Positions 11,894 to 23,974 of a stretch of DNA of 64,000 bases are shown here, piece after piece. The number at the start of each line of letters is the position of its first letter. Position 1 is the first letter of the stretch. Position numbers and translations under genes: made by a program. A model generated the notes under the pieces. That model was not told the origin of the DNA and ran no database searches. It worked only from the letters and a program-made list of their open reading frames with translations. This DNA comes from Larimichthys crocea (Eukaryota; Chordata; Actinopteri; Sciaenidae), in contig NC_040020.1 in the NCBI RefSeq assembly GCF_000972845.2, positions 2,294,669 to 2,358,668 of the forward strand, given 5' to 3'.

Positions 11894-12540
11894 CCCTGCT
11901 TTGTGAGTACGTCTTTAACTGTGATTATCTGGATATACAGTAAACCCCTTTTTTGGATACACTGGGGAGGGGAATATTGCGGGACAGAAGGAATAAAGGG
12001 ATCTTTTGGACACTTTTTACACAGCGTCTCACTGTGATGTGGAAGGAGTGTGCTTTATGCGGCTGACTATTTCGTGGTGGATTTACTGCTACCGCTATCT
12101 ACTGCTGATTTGAGGCCACAGGGCATAATAGGCCCCTGACTCTTGGACCTGTTGATGTTCTACAGAAACACAGAGAGGAATACATTGTGGGCACTGAGGC
12201 TTTTCTCTCATGGGTGGATATTTGAGCTTTAATGTGTCTTTCTACTTCAGGACATTTAATTATTGTTTAAAACAAACTGGGGACACACAAAAGAAGAAAA
12301 AAAAAGGAAAAAAAAAAGCAAACCATTTGTATTATGGTAAAAACAATATTTGACAAGCATTTAAAACATTAAAAAAAACATGTTTAAGTTCGATTCAAAT
12401 GTAAAAAATAAAAGTCTGTGTAAAATATGTTAAAAGAAGAAGTGCAAGTGTGGACAAAAAAATGATACAAGATAATAATCTATTTCTTTTGTAAACTACA
12501 AAAAAAAATGTTTAAATAAATGAATTGCTATTCACAGTAA
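11894..12540 (+). other. lrrtm1: lrrtm1 3'UTR with candidate polyadenylation signals
   Basis: After the TGA at 11891-11893 the sequence becomes AT-rich. AATAAA signals lie at 11992-11997, 12407-12412 and 12515-12520. The one at 12407 is followed by a GT-rich stretch (GTCTGTGT), the usual downstream element, and is the best candidate. The first would give a UTR of only about 120 nt. A-rich runs at 12296-12320 and 12371-12380 could misprime oligo-dT and look like false ends. The exact 3' end is not decidable from sequence. Confidence 0.55.
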
Positions 12541-15500
12541 ACTCATTTGTACGTGAGAAGCTGTCAGAAAGGATGAATGACAATAGACGCAGTCTTTGCG
12601 CTCGTGGACTGGAGAGCCACGTCTCTGCAGTGTATCGAACCAAAAAAAATAAAATGAAATACAAAAAAAAATGATAATAAAAAGGGGCAGAGGGATATCT
12701 GCATCTCATCACCAATGTAAAATCCATGGTCTGAATTTTAAATACCTTCTCTGTTTTAACTCTCATATCTGTTGTTTTATCATTCACTGTGTTGGCTCGC
12801 TATCAGTGTAGTTTCTTTCCCCCTTTCCATTGCCTATCTGAGAATAGATTCAAATGATCTATTACATTTCAATGGGTTAGCATATTTCCATATTATTATA
12901 TCTCTATTTGTGTACCATCCAAGTAAAGAAAGCAGAGTGTCAAAGATCTAAAGCTATGCCTCTCATTGCCTCTCACTCTTTGGCTTACACAGAGGAGCAA
13001 CGCCTCCTGTCACTGAATTAAGCACACTAAAGACAACAATCATGAAACCATGCATATTTAAAATCAAAATACAATGTCAGATTGTATCAGAATCATTGAA
13101 GAAACTATCCAGCAGCTTAAAAGGAAGATTTGCACATACAGTATTCTTCACTGTGTTTTCATGTGATGTAAAATGTTTGTTGAATACAAGGCCATTTTGA
13201 GGTGTATATATATCCTTCTTCCTCTGGTGTTCATTGTGTAAATTAGTGCACTGACAGATGTTGTGTTTCCTGGGTCCTCTGACATGAACAGTATGTTGTG
13301 TGAGCTGGGGGTTGCAGTGAGAGGGAGATGGAGGATCACCACAACGACTGCAGAAAGAGGGAACAGACTGCTCTCTAGTGTGCATATTCTCATACTGTGG
13401 CTGCATTTTACTGATTGTGCACCATTCTTTGCAAACTTCCACAGCAGTGGAACCATTGATATACTGAATTTTGCAGCAGTTTTTCTGAGAAAAAAAAAGA
13501 AAATAATCAGTGCATCGATTTGCCTCATTTTTTTTTGTGTTATTTTGCGATAAATTAAGATAATGTTTACAACTTGTAAGTCAGCAGGAATAAAAATGTT
13601 TTGAGAAATCACTGACAATCATTACATAATTAGTTCCAATAAGAGTAAAAAAAAAAGAGTTATTCAAATTTATCAACAACATTGTAAGTGCACTTGGGGT
13701 TCTGTTGTTCTGCTGAACAAATATGCAACGAAGGGTCAGAAAACAACAGGTAAGACTTGGTTCTTAAAGGGTTAGAGATGGTTTGGTGAGTTTTAAATTG
13801 AGGGGAGCTTGTGGGTTTTACAGAACCCGGGAGTAAGCCCTACCTGAGAAGAAGTGAGATCCCTCAGGCAATATTGTGTCTAGAAAAATGGTTTGCTGCA
13901 GTTGAGGATTCATTTGATCGGACCAAGGCTCATTATCTGTGTGTGAAACAAACTATGTTCAGCTGAAAATGGTAGCTACTGGTAAAACGGGCAAACGCAT
14001 GTAATATATTTATAATGCAGCATTTTATGAAAATATCGCAGGGACTAGACAAAACTGTAAGCTTCAATTCAATGTGTGTTCATTGTTATAACAAGATCAT
14101 CCAATCCTGGAGGGACTGACAAAATGAGCCGTGGGATATACATATCAAAACACCTACCTTTCCTCCAACAACTCATAGGATGTCTCTCAGGTAAAATCCC
14201 ATCACAAAGTAATCATCATTATCAATATAAAGGATATACTGGGAATTCAGTGTTTTGCACCTGAGTGCATTAAATTGAAACTATTTTCTTATCCCATTCT
14301 TCAATAAATGCAAGTGGTAATAAACATGCATTTCATGTTGTAATATAACTTCCTACGAAATTCCTGCCAAAAACTCAACATGTGTCTACATTTGTATCAG
14401 TGTTTATGCTCACAGTTGGGTTAAGAGAGTTGGTCTTCTTACATATTGATGATAAATGGCTCTGAGTCATGACTTTCGATCTGAAACTGACCTCAGTGGC
14501 CTGTGACAGTAAATGGATCCTGTATCAATCATTAACATCAAACCGATGTTTGACAAAGTGGCCCATATAGGATGACGAATAAAGGTGTAGTGTGAGTAAT
14601 ATACCCAGAAGGCAATTTCATGTTTTTTGGGGCTATTAACAAGGTGATTAACTCATGTAGAGCTCAAATAACAAAAGCACTACATTTGTGGCTATTTGTC
14701 AGAGGAGACGTTTTGTGGAGTGATAATGGCTTAAAGTCGCCATGTGGGATTTATGATCCATTTCTTGTTTATGGAACCAAGGGCGTCCCACTTTTAGACC
14801 CAACATAGCCCTTAATCATAACCTGCCATATCATGCGAATGCAGATGACTGCAGTATGTACGTCAGGGCATCACGATGGGGGACGCAGATTTATTTCATC
14901 TCTTTTCATCTTCACGTTCTGTCAAGAATTTTCACCACTTTTCGAGTCCTTCACAGCCCCTTAAACATGAAACTGCTGGGTAAATTTGAGGTTGTGAAGC
15001 TTCATTTGTATAAATATTGGATGATGCCTGGCATGGAGGCCAGTACTGGCACTGTTATTGATTTCATTTCACTCTCTTCTTGAACAAGCAACCAGGGCAA
15101 AAAGTGATGGGGAATGGCTCTGAATATTTTAAAAAGCTTTAGGTCCTGAGGGCTGGCATTAAAATACTTATCTCTATCCTTACTCACCTTTACCTCCACT
15201 CCCTCCCCCTCGTTCCTTATGTCCATAAAACGCAGTAAATGTAGAGAAAAAAAACGTCAATTCATCTAACTGACAATAGATCAAATCTCTGCTTGACCTA
15301 AGCCTGGGGTGATAATTCCCTGAGGGAAGATATGTGCTCTCAGACAGCATCCATTATAAATGCCTTGACTGATGATGCTGAGTAAAAATCAATATAGATG
15401 AGTGGTAACCAAAATGATCATAGTGATAACAAATGTATCCATCTCTCCCTCACATTATCAAGCATAGACTGATGGATGAGGATGATACTGTTTATTTATA

Positions 15501-18500
15501 TGTAAATTGGTAATTCATTAGGAAGGTGGTTAGTCGTTGACATGGTGATTGGGTGACTCACACAGATCACAGTTGAGTCAGAAAAAAAAGAAAAAGATTC
15601 TGCTTCTTTTAAAAGCAGTTGGGCGTGAGAGCGTAACATTCTGTACTTTTCAGAGCTGCAGCTGTTTGCCAGCCAGAGGATATACAGGGGTTGTGTGTGT
15701 GTACAACGCACATGCTAAAAGCTCTCTTGCCTTGTAGCCTATGTGGCAAAACTGAACACGTGGTGTATGTGTGCAAGTGTGTGTACTTTTGTGGTTATAA
15801 ATAAGCACAGCAGACCTGGAAATCATATGATGCCCGGGACATTATTGTTATAAGTGCAATGTTGAAATGGAAAAAATAAACAAAGATTAATCTGAAGGCA
15901 GAGTTACTGACACAAAGAGTAAAAAAGGTCACAACAATAAAATGAGAAAATTCAAAGGCAGCGTGGTTCTCAAAAAAGTGGGGCATTCTGTACATGAAGC
16001 GCAGGGTCAGTGCTAAAGGTCAAACACTGACTATGAAAAGACCCCGCAGGCTCAAACTGTACAGGTAGCTGCTGGGTGAAACCGTAATACAATTTAGCTT
16101 CACTGCCAATTGGCAAGCACTAACCATATCAGAGTCATGAGCTTTGCTCGCACCAGAAAATAGATGAAAACCGGTTATCTATAACGTGAAAACAACAAAT
16201 TCTAAAAAATGGTGCTTGTATGTTTGTGTCTGCGTGCACAGTACCTTTGCCTGTGCAGAGGTGTATATGTGTGTGTGTGTGTCAGTGACAAAACATCACT
16301 CTGCAGATCTTTGGGAAGTAGCTTGCATCATGAGCTGCAGTAAAGGGGAGGGCCCTCAGAGACGCAAACAAATCCTTAAAAAATAAATTAACCTGGCTTC
16401 CTGTGAGGGGTATCGATCGGGCAACATTCTGCCATCTCATTGGGACTAGGACTGTGCTGCATAATAAACGCTCAACACCCCCTCATAACTGGATGGAGAG
16501 CTAAATCATGGGTGGCAGCATGTACTGCAGTAAGCTGTAAGGAGCTGGCGATGACTAATGACAATGAGTGGGCGGCTTTCCACTGCTTCTTTTATAACAG
16601 GTGGGTTATCAGGATCAATATTCTAATCATCATCAACATTATCTTTGATTCCAGAAACCTCTGACACACCGTTTTCTGTCTCTTGTTGTAAATTCCCCTC
16701 TCTTCCTTCTCCCAAACACTGCTGCCGTCGTTGTTATGAATGTGATATTAATGAACTGAATTCAGTGGCGCTAACAGAATCTCAGTGTTTACATAACCTA
16801 TATGTGAGAAGCTGGGGATTCATTTAAATAAGGGCAACGGATGGACATTTCACTCCCACATTATCTAGAGAGATCTCTTTTTTAAAAATGATATATCTTA
16901 GATGTTAAACTAAAGACTGCTTTACATCCCTTATGAATGTTGAACAAACTGTAAGCAAATAACAAGTTAACTAAAACAGACACAGGTCTAGTAGGTCACT
17001 TAAATTACATTAATTGCTCAGGCTGAAAATCTCTAGGCGGCCTATAGCCTCTCTACACCCACTGCTTCATTTACACGCACCATACTCATGCAACAATGAA
17101 TTATTAATAATGACTGAGGAGTCATTATTCTTACCTACATATGGTACTGTATGTGGAGCAGTGCTGTCTACTGAGGAAGGTGATGCTGGTTAGAGAATGG
17201 GGGCAAGGTCAGCATCTGAATATTCATTACAGTGAGTCAGAGGTTGGAAGAGGAGAAGACTATACTGGTGGTCATTATTATTATCATTATTATTATTATT
17301 ATTATAGTGCATTTTGGTGTGAACTTTCTAACTTTCTTGCTATTGCCAGGCTGGATTATCCCATGATAATGTTTTGTCTTGTACTCAACATAAAGCATCA
17401 GGGTCAGTCAGTGAGATAATACGACAACAACAGCTGGGCCTACATCTGGGGCTCCGTGGAACCAGTATAAGAGCAGATGAGGGTCAGGACATAATATTCA
17501 AAGTATTATGGTGGCGGAACTACAAAGCTTTATCCAGGACTGGACTCAGGATTTTATATTTATTTATTGTTATTCATACCTTCACAGATTGACCCTGGTG
17601 CAGTTTTGGAGATATCAAACAAAATCCACAATAATATAGGATTTCTACACCGCAGATCTTTTATGTCACGGCGCGTTTTCATGAAGATGTAGTGTGGTTC
17701 TATTCCTCACGTGCCAATAGTCAGATGGTCATATTAAATTAGATGCCTGCAGACATACAGTATGTCTCACACTTACTCCAGCACACTCACAAGGAAAGGG
17801 AGATCAATAAAATACATGGCTGAGACTAATGTGACTGAATGTGGACCGTGAGTGCGTAGGAGATCCTCTGTGCGAAAACAATGCATCATTGAAATAGTAA
17901 TTATTGTATGTGAGGGTTAGAGTCATCAATTAGCTCTCTCTTTTTAGAACAAATGCAAAATAGCGTATTCTAATATGGTAAGGGTGAATGTGAACTGTGC
18001 GATCTTTTATCTAGAGATAATCAGGAACTCTGAATTTAATTCTAGTTAATGACATTTCAGAACATTTTGTTTCATGCTTTGCTTCATCAATTCAAGACAT
18101 TTATGAATCTACCTTTAGGTGGATGTGTGGAATTATGATTATGACTTATAAACAAACAAAAAGTAACAAATAAAACCTTATTTTTTTTTAAATAATGAAT
18201 AACATTATGCAGCCTCATTGTGCACCTCAAATGTAAATTTCAACCCCATTGCCATTTGGGGGACATTCTGGTCTTTGTATATTAAGCTGCTGTGAATGAA
18301 TTTTAATTCACTGTGTTCCATGTGGGCAACTCAAACAAACAAACAAAAAAGAAATGAATAAAAACTGCATAGTGAGAAATGATTTCAGAACAATGCTGTT
18401 TTGTTTGTGTTGCAGAGCAGACAGCTAAACTTTTCTGCTAAATGACTCATCAGGGCAACTGCATCGTGTTTCGTTGTTCACAGTAAGATCACCTCAAGTA

Positions 18501-18936
18501 AAACAGCACTCTGAGTGTTCCAAACGGACGGCACGCCGACTCTGTAGAAGCTTCTTTTTGAATAAAAAAGTTAACGCAGGTTAAGGGAAGTAAAAATAGA
18601 CAGCATTTATCATTTCCCATTTATCTGATCAGTGTCAGGATGAATAAATGCTATTCTACCCGCTCTCCTTGCTCCCACTCTCTTCCCTATCTGTGAGGGC
18701 AGATTGGCATCTCTCCAGTACCCAATGAGATTGGCTGCATAAATGGAATTGCCCCATTCTCCAAGTGTCAGCTGAGCAAAGGGAATGTGTTCACTGTTTA
18801 CAAAACCATTGTGCTAAAATGCATCCCATGTGCAGCACTGACTTAAAGATGCAATTTTGGTAAAGAATCTCACTGTGACAGTAAATGTGTACAAGCTAAT
18901 CCAGCCCTGAGGCTTTAAAATAAATACATAAAATGG
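12541..18936. other. Non-coding region downstream of lrrtm1
   Basis: This is AT-rich intronic-looking DNA. It contains an (ATT)n run (17273-17305), TG-rich stretches near 15688-15790 and 16260-16280, and several A/T homopolymers. The open frames of 60-156 codons lack domains, start context or codon bias, and some overlap frames on the other strand. No RNA gene was recognised. Confidence 0.6.
17273..17305. repeat. (ATT)n microsatellite
   Basis: This is a trinucleotide ATT/TTA run of about eleven units with one ATC interruption near 17284. It is a simple sequence repeat. Confidence 0.85.
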
Positions 18937-18942
18937 ACTTAC

Positions 18943-19048
18943 CTGTCACATCGAATGCAGGAGAGAAGACCAATGGATCCACGAAGAAAGCCAAAAGAGA
19001 CAAAGAGATAGAGAAAAGAAAATGCTTGTTAAAATATATACTTTGCAT
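18943..19048 (-). other. Candidate - strand first coding exon with signal-peptide-like product
   Basis: On the - strand an ATG at 19048-19046 opens 35 codons that run to a consensus splice donor (CAG then GTAAGT, donor bases 18942-18937). The hydrophobic core FLFSISLSLLAFFV followed by polar residues resembles a signal peptide, and an in-frame TGA lies just before the ATG. The strand matches the expected host gene ctnna2, but alpha-catenins have no signal peptide. I do not recognise the product. A strong donor next to a short open frame can arise by chance in 64 kb, so this is a candidate only. Confidence 0.2.
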
Positions 19049-19165
19049 TCAATTTTGACACAGTCTGTCAAAACATCTTAATGTAGTGTTCATTCAGTGG
19101 GAGGTCACAGACTGTTCTCAGAGACACACACACAGTTCAAGATGTGGCAGAGTACAGTGGCGTGT

Positions 19166-19472
19166 TTGAAGAAGAAGAAGATATACTTAATCCCACAACA
19201 GGGAAATTCTTTTTACACTCTATTTTTTATTTTACATGCATTTTAACCCAGACACTCACATGCAGTACAAGGGCTCATAGACATGCAATTTGGAGAGAGA
19301 TTGTGGAGTGATGGGCAGCCCCCCTGCGGAGCACCCAGCGAGCAGTTGGGGGGGGATCAGTGCCTTGCTTAAGGGCACCTCGGCAGTGCCCAGGAGGTGA
19401 ACTGGCACCTCTCCAGCTACCAGTCCACCTTCCATATTTGGTCCATGTGGGACTTGAACCGGCCACCCTCCA
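19166..19472 (-). mobile_element. tRNA-derived SINE, head-truncated copy (left of gap)
   Basis: Read on the - strand, the element contains a Pol III B-box-like GGTTCAAGTCCC (near 19448-19459), then a body ending in TTTCCCTGTTGTGGGATTAA and a short (TTC)n tail at about 19167-19178. This body and tail are familiar from SINEs dispersed in teleost genomes. The 5' head with the A box is missing: the match stops near 19472 and jumps directly to the CpG-rich flank. A second copy of the body begins at 19800 beyond the N gap. The open frames here on either strand are repeat artefacts. Confidence 0.7.
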
Positions 19473-19693
19473 CCATACCATAGTTAAACCGACGCCGCGT
19501 TTAATGCCTAAATCGCGACGGACGTCGACAGCGAAAAGAGGGAGATTGGAAAGACGACCTTTTATTGGGAGACTGTGCTGACGAGCTTTAGCGGGCCAAC
19601 GGTGACACTGGCATCCCGTCCGCCGACCATGCAGCACAACACTACAAGTCTGTATAAGTTTACAACACCAATTGAACACAAATTGAAAGAGAG

Positions 19694-19725
<32 letters not shown>

Positions 19726-19789
19726 CGCTGGTTGACTTGTTAGAGCTGCTGCCTGCCACAGGATACATGTTTGAATGTTGACTTTTTTT
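19257..19789. repeat. Copy A of a duplicated block flanking an N gap
   Basis: This block begins CACATGCAGTACAAGG and ends ...GTTGACTTTTTTT immediately before ten Ns. It repeats nearly word for word at 19800-20422. The copies differ in three ways: different deletions in the SINE head, an internal segment of about 70 bp missing here after 19665, and a (AG)n run of 29 nt here versus 17 nt in copy B. Such differences are typical of two alleles. A false duplication in the assembly is the simplest reading, and a true tandem duplication the alternative. Confidence 0.85.
19697..19725. repeat. (AG)n microsatellite, long form
   Basis: This is a pure AG run of 29 nt in copy A of the duplicated block. 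The equivalent run in copy B is 20342-20358, 17 nt. The length difference of twelve bases is what a polymorphic microsatellite would show between two haplotypes. Confidence 0.85.
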
Positions 19790-19799
19790 NNNNNNNNNN
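19790..19799. other. Assembly gap (10 N)
   Basis: Ten ambiguous bases separate two near-identical blocks. The round size suggests a placeholder rather than a measured gap. The break falls where the 3' tail of the second SINE copy should continue, so the repeat itself probably caused the assembly break. Confidence 0.98.
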
Positions 19800-20036
19800 C
19801 ACATGCAGTACAAGGGCTCATAGACATGCAATTTGGAGAGAGATTGTGGAGTGATGGGCAGCCCCCCTGCGGAGCACCCAGCGAGCAGTTGGGGGGGGAT
19901 CAGTGCCTTGCTTAAGGGCACCTCGGCAGTGCCCAGGAGGTGAACTGGCACCTCTCCAGCTACCAGTCCACCTTCCATATTTGGTCCATGCGGGACCAAA
20001 AGCCAAGTCCCTATGAACTGAACTACTGCCGCCCCT
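19800..20036 (-). mobile_element. tRNA-derived SINE, copy with head (right of gap)
   Basis: On the - strand the element starts GGGGCGGCAGTAGTTCAG at about 20036, a tRNA-like head with an A-box region, and runs into the same body as the copy at 19166-19472. Its B box is deleted: the sequence passes from TAGGGACTTGGCTTTT straight to GGTCCCGCATGG. The 3' tail is lost at the gap. Together the two copies reconstruct the layout of one ordinary SINE. Confidence 0.7.
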
Positions 20037-20039
20037 CTT

Positions 20040-20330
20040 TGCACCGCATACCATACCATAGCTAAACCGACGGCGCGTTTAATGCCTAAGTCGCGACGGA
20101 CGTCGACAGCGAAAAGAGGGAGATCGGAAAGACGACCTTTTATTGGGAGACTGCGCTGACGAGCTTTGACGGGCCAAACGGCGACACTGGCATCCCGTTC
20201 TGCTGACCATGCAGCACAACACTACAAGTCTGTATAAGTTTATAACACCCACCATGCTTCTGTGCACTCTAACGGTGTACGGATGTTAGGATCTGATCAC
20301 ATCTTTGCTGTTAAGGCTTCACACAAATTG
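20040..20330. repeat. CpG-rich block of unknown origin beside the SINE
   Basis: This block stands out from the CpG-poor background: the 50 bases from about 20066 contain many CpGs and the words TCGCGACGGACGTCGACAGC. A near-copy lies in copy A at about 19480-19665. On the - strand it contains TATAAA-like GTTATAAACTT and further on CCAATAAAAGG, an order that could suit a solo LTR, but I found no convincing TG...CA ends or target duplication. High CpG content suggests a recent insertion. Identity is not recognised. Confidence 0.35.
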
Positions 20331-23300
20331 AAAGAGAGAAAAGAGAGAGAGAGAGAGACGCTGGTTGACTTGTTAGAGCTGCTGCCTGCCACAGGATACA
20401 TGTTTGAATGTTGACTTTTTTTCTGAGAGGAGTTTTGTTAATGGTAACTCTGAAGACATTCAAAGACTGAAAACAGCCTGCAGGTATGAATGTGAACCAT
20501 GTTATGCACTGTTCATCTCTCCAAGGTTCCTTGATGTGTTCAGCTGTAACCATCATACAAATCTATTTACTTTTTCTCAACCACCCTTAATACTCCACTA
20601 TTATTTTATCTTACAAAAACAAAACAAAAAAAAAAACTTACAAACTACAGTGCATTATCAAAATTCGTGGCTTGGGTGACCAAGAAAGCAAGAATCTAGA
20701 TTTTACCAATAATATTTCTGTACTTTAGCTTGAATTTTGAGTGCAGACCTTTTACGTTAATGGAGTATTTTTTCCAATAATGTATTGGCACTTTGAGTAC
20801 TTCTCCCACCACTTGTACTAGGATAAGACTGCCACACTCAAATGGATGCAAGCTAAGCAACACAACCAATATGAATGATAATAAAACGAATAATAGCAAC
20901 AATGTGGATTTTGCATAAATTGGAGGAGCACTGTGGCTGAGGTGAGTGGAACAAACTAATCCAATATGCTGTTGCAGCACAGCTGATGACAAATATTGTG
21001 CTATTATAGTGTTATTCATTTCTGGAGGCCAACTGTTTGTATTAATCAGAGGTGAATAAAATTCACACTGTAAAATAAGAATTGGACTTCAGCACTTTGT
21101 TCAGTTTTTCTACTTTTTCGCAGAAGCGGATAAATGAGTATTGACTTTCAAGGATGCACGCCACCATCGGTAAGTACTGGCATCACAATAACCCTTAAAT
21201 AAAGTGCAGCATTGGAACTGTGTGTGAATTACTAGTTATGAGATATTCTAGGAAGCTGCCCACGTCAGTCATCTGTGAATGTGTAAACTGCTCTGTGATA
21301 TATCATATGTCAGTTTGCCAACATGGGATGGAATCAATTTCCAGGAATGGATATTTTTAAATATTGGCATGCAACAACAAATTAGTCCCTTCAGTCTAGC
21401 AGTGCTTACTATACGCTTGACAGTCCGTTGGTTAATTTTACCGATTTTTACGCATTTTAAATACGCTGTAATCTACACTCTTCCAAATCCTCTCCTGTGA
21501 CACATACTGAATGTCGGAGGTGATGATTCAATATCTGTATATGCTATACCCATCATTTACATGTTCTTGCTTCTAGATGTTTAAATATAACTGTGAAATA
21601 GATTTTTTTTTAAAAATAAATATTAAGGGACCAATCGGTGTTGAATTTAACATGTACATCCACATCTGCTTTGGTAATGTTGCATCTTAGAGAATTGTAG
21701 TTTAAGACAGAATGAAATGGAATATGTAATAAATTCATGGTCAATGTCAACCTTGCTGTATAAGGCTGAAAGTCAATATTATTTTCCCTCTTGGTTGTTA
21801 TGTACAAGAAATTTCCCAATTTACAGGCAGGTGCTCTTTTGTTGGAAAATGAATCCAATAACTTTTGAAATGAACGTAATAACCTTTTGAACAAAATGAA
21901 TTTACACTCAGATCACTGAAGCTAATGACTTGTGACAGCGATATTGCTTTTAGTTAATGCATTACAAGTTCCGATTGGCTCCAGTTTTTCATCAAGTATG
22001 TTAATGACAAATGAGAATAATTCAGACTGCATCATTAAAGAGAAATGAAAGGTGTGATTCCAACAGAAATGTGCCTCTGTTGTCTTGTCTTAACTGTTGT
22101 TCAATCTTAAAGGTCGCCCGACAGAAAATGCGTGACCAGCTGAACTGTGGGAGTGCGGAGAAAGAGAAGACAGGAGTGCTAAAAATGCATACAAACACAT
22201 ACAGTGCATGTACAGTATATCAACAGGAGACACAGTGTTGGGATTCAATGACATTTGAAGACAAGATTACAAAGAGAGACCATGAGAAAACCACCCTTAA
22301 GGAAATGAAAGGAGATAAAAATCACACATATTGCAGTTTTGACCATTACTATAGGTGGAAACAATAGTGACAAACACACAGATCTGTGGTTATTCTGCCC
22401 ATAACTGCTTCAGTAGAGGTTATGGAACTTTTTCAATTTTCAAGGCAGGAATATAGAGGGTGATTTAAGTGCTGGGTGCTCGGTGAAACAAAAACAGTGG
22501 TGGATGGTAAAGTCTTTGCACTGAAAGGAAAAAGGTAATAGTCAGAAAAATATTGCGACAACAAAAGGGAAACACAGATTTGCTTAACCATCCATGCCGA
22601 CTGTACATAAGAGCGAATGCAGAAGCAAAGTGAGATCCGCTCAATTAAATAAAAATGGGATGGTAGAAAGTAAATTATTTGCTACATCACTTGTGTTAGT
22701 CAGTTTGTCACATCAGTTTCTAACTGACTATTGACGACTTACATACAGGATCGCTACAGCCCTGTACCACAATCAATCCAGAGAAGGTACCCTTTATGTA
22801 TTACATAACGCTTGCTGTTTGAAGGTTTACGACCTTATTTTGAATAGGTAAGAATTTGCACTAGATTAGCGTGGTGAGACTTTAAAAAGCTATCCCCTGG
22901 GAGTGTGACAAATAAAGGGCTTTAGGATGTCTTTACACAGATCTGCCTCGTGTGTTTTAACAATTCTGACCACCATAATCCATTAAGTGTCAACTTCAGC
23001 TGCATTAATTCAATCATTCTCATAATCAAAATGGTTGCTCTGAGCCCCCGCTGCGGGGCTTAGTGATGGTGTGCCGAGAATGAAAAGGCACATTAAAATG
23101 GGCTAGAGCATGCAATCCCCCAAAAAGGCATTTGCTGCGCTCTGCATGCACCAAGGACATGCAACAGTAAGGTCAGGATCACACATTGGCGGAATACTGA
23201 ATAAGTCGGCCTCCTGGGCTGGGATTCCTGGATCCAGGCTCATCCTCCCCTGTCCAATGGTAAAATGTCTGATCGCTCTAGATACGCTTCTCCCTGAAGG

Positions 23301-23940
23301 CTTGCTGAAAACTTCCAACATGCTGCAGCAGTCTCGAGTACAAGGAATGTACAAGGTACATGCCCTCACAAGAAAAACAACAAACAAACCAAAAAAAAAA
23401 AACCTGAACTGTCAACATTCACATATTGAAGAATTCACAGTGAGTAACAAGACTTTTTTGGGGTGAATTTCCTCAGTCTACATAATTCATTTCACCTTTT
23501 TAAATCCTCTTTGGTCATAAATAAATGATATGTTACATGTAAAGTATCCTGTCACAACACTAAACACCTATGGATTTGCTTTTACAGGCTGTATCGGGGA
23601 ACAGGTTGTCTTTTCCGCCTTTATTTTGAGAAACCTGCACAAGCAAAAGCCCTGGAAGCGTCCTTAATACTGTTGCTAGGCAACCACAGAGTCAGCTGCT
23701 GTCCACTATTTTGCTATTAGTTGATGCTCTTCTAATTGAAGGAGAGAGAGGAAAAAAAAAAAAGCATCTTAGCATTTCAGTCACGACGCTGGACATCTGA
23801 TGCCATTTATTGTCATTTCCTGTCATGCCGAAAAACAGTGGGCAGAAACCACCCGAACCATTACCCCCTGTTTACAACCGTAGCTCTGTTGCAGAAGAAG
23901 AGAGCCAGAAGAAAGCCTCTGTTCTCATTTGATTAGACAG

Positions 23941-23941
<1 letters not shown>

Positions 23942-23970
<29 letters not shown>
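23942..23970. repeat. (CA)n microsatellite
   Basis: This is a pure CA dinucleotide run of 29 bases followed by an A run. It is a simple sequence repeat likely to be length-polymorphic. Confidence 0.9.

Positions 23971-23974
<4 letters not shown>

Larger units (their letters stand above)
19800..20422. repeat. Copy B of a duplicated block flanking an N gap
   Basis: This is the second copy of the block at 19257-19789, longer because it keeps the SINE head (to about 20036) and an extra segment near 20249-20320. The sequence after 20422 continues as unique DNA, whereas copy A stops at the gap. Copy A thus carries the unique left flank and copy B the unique right flank, as expected if one locus was assembled twice from two haplotypes. 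Confidence 0.85.

Noticed and set aside
19562..20059. 165-codon - strand frame across the gap
   Set aside because: It reads through ten Ns, (AG)n and SINE sequence, so it is an artefact of repeat and gap.
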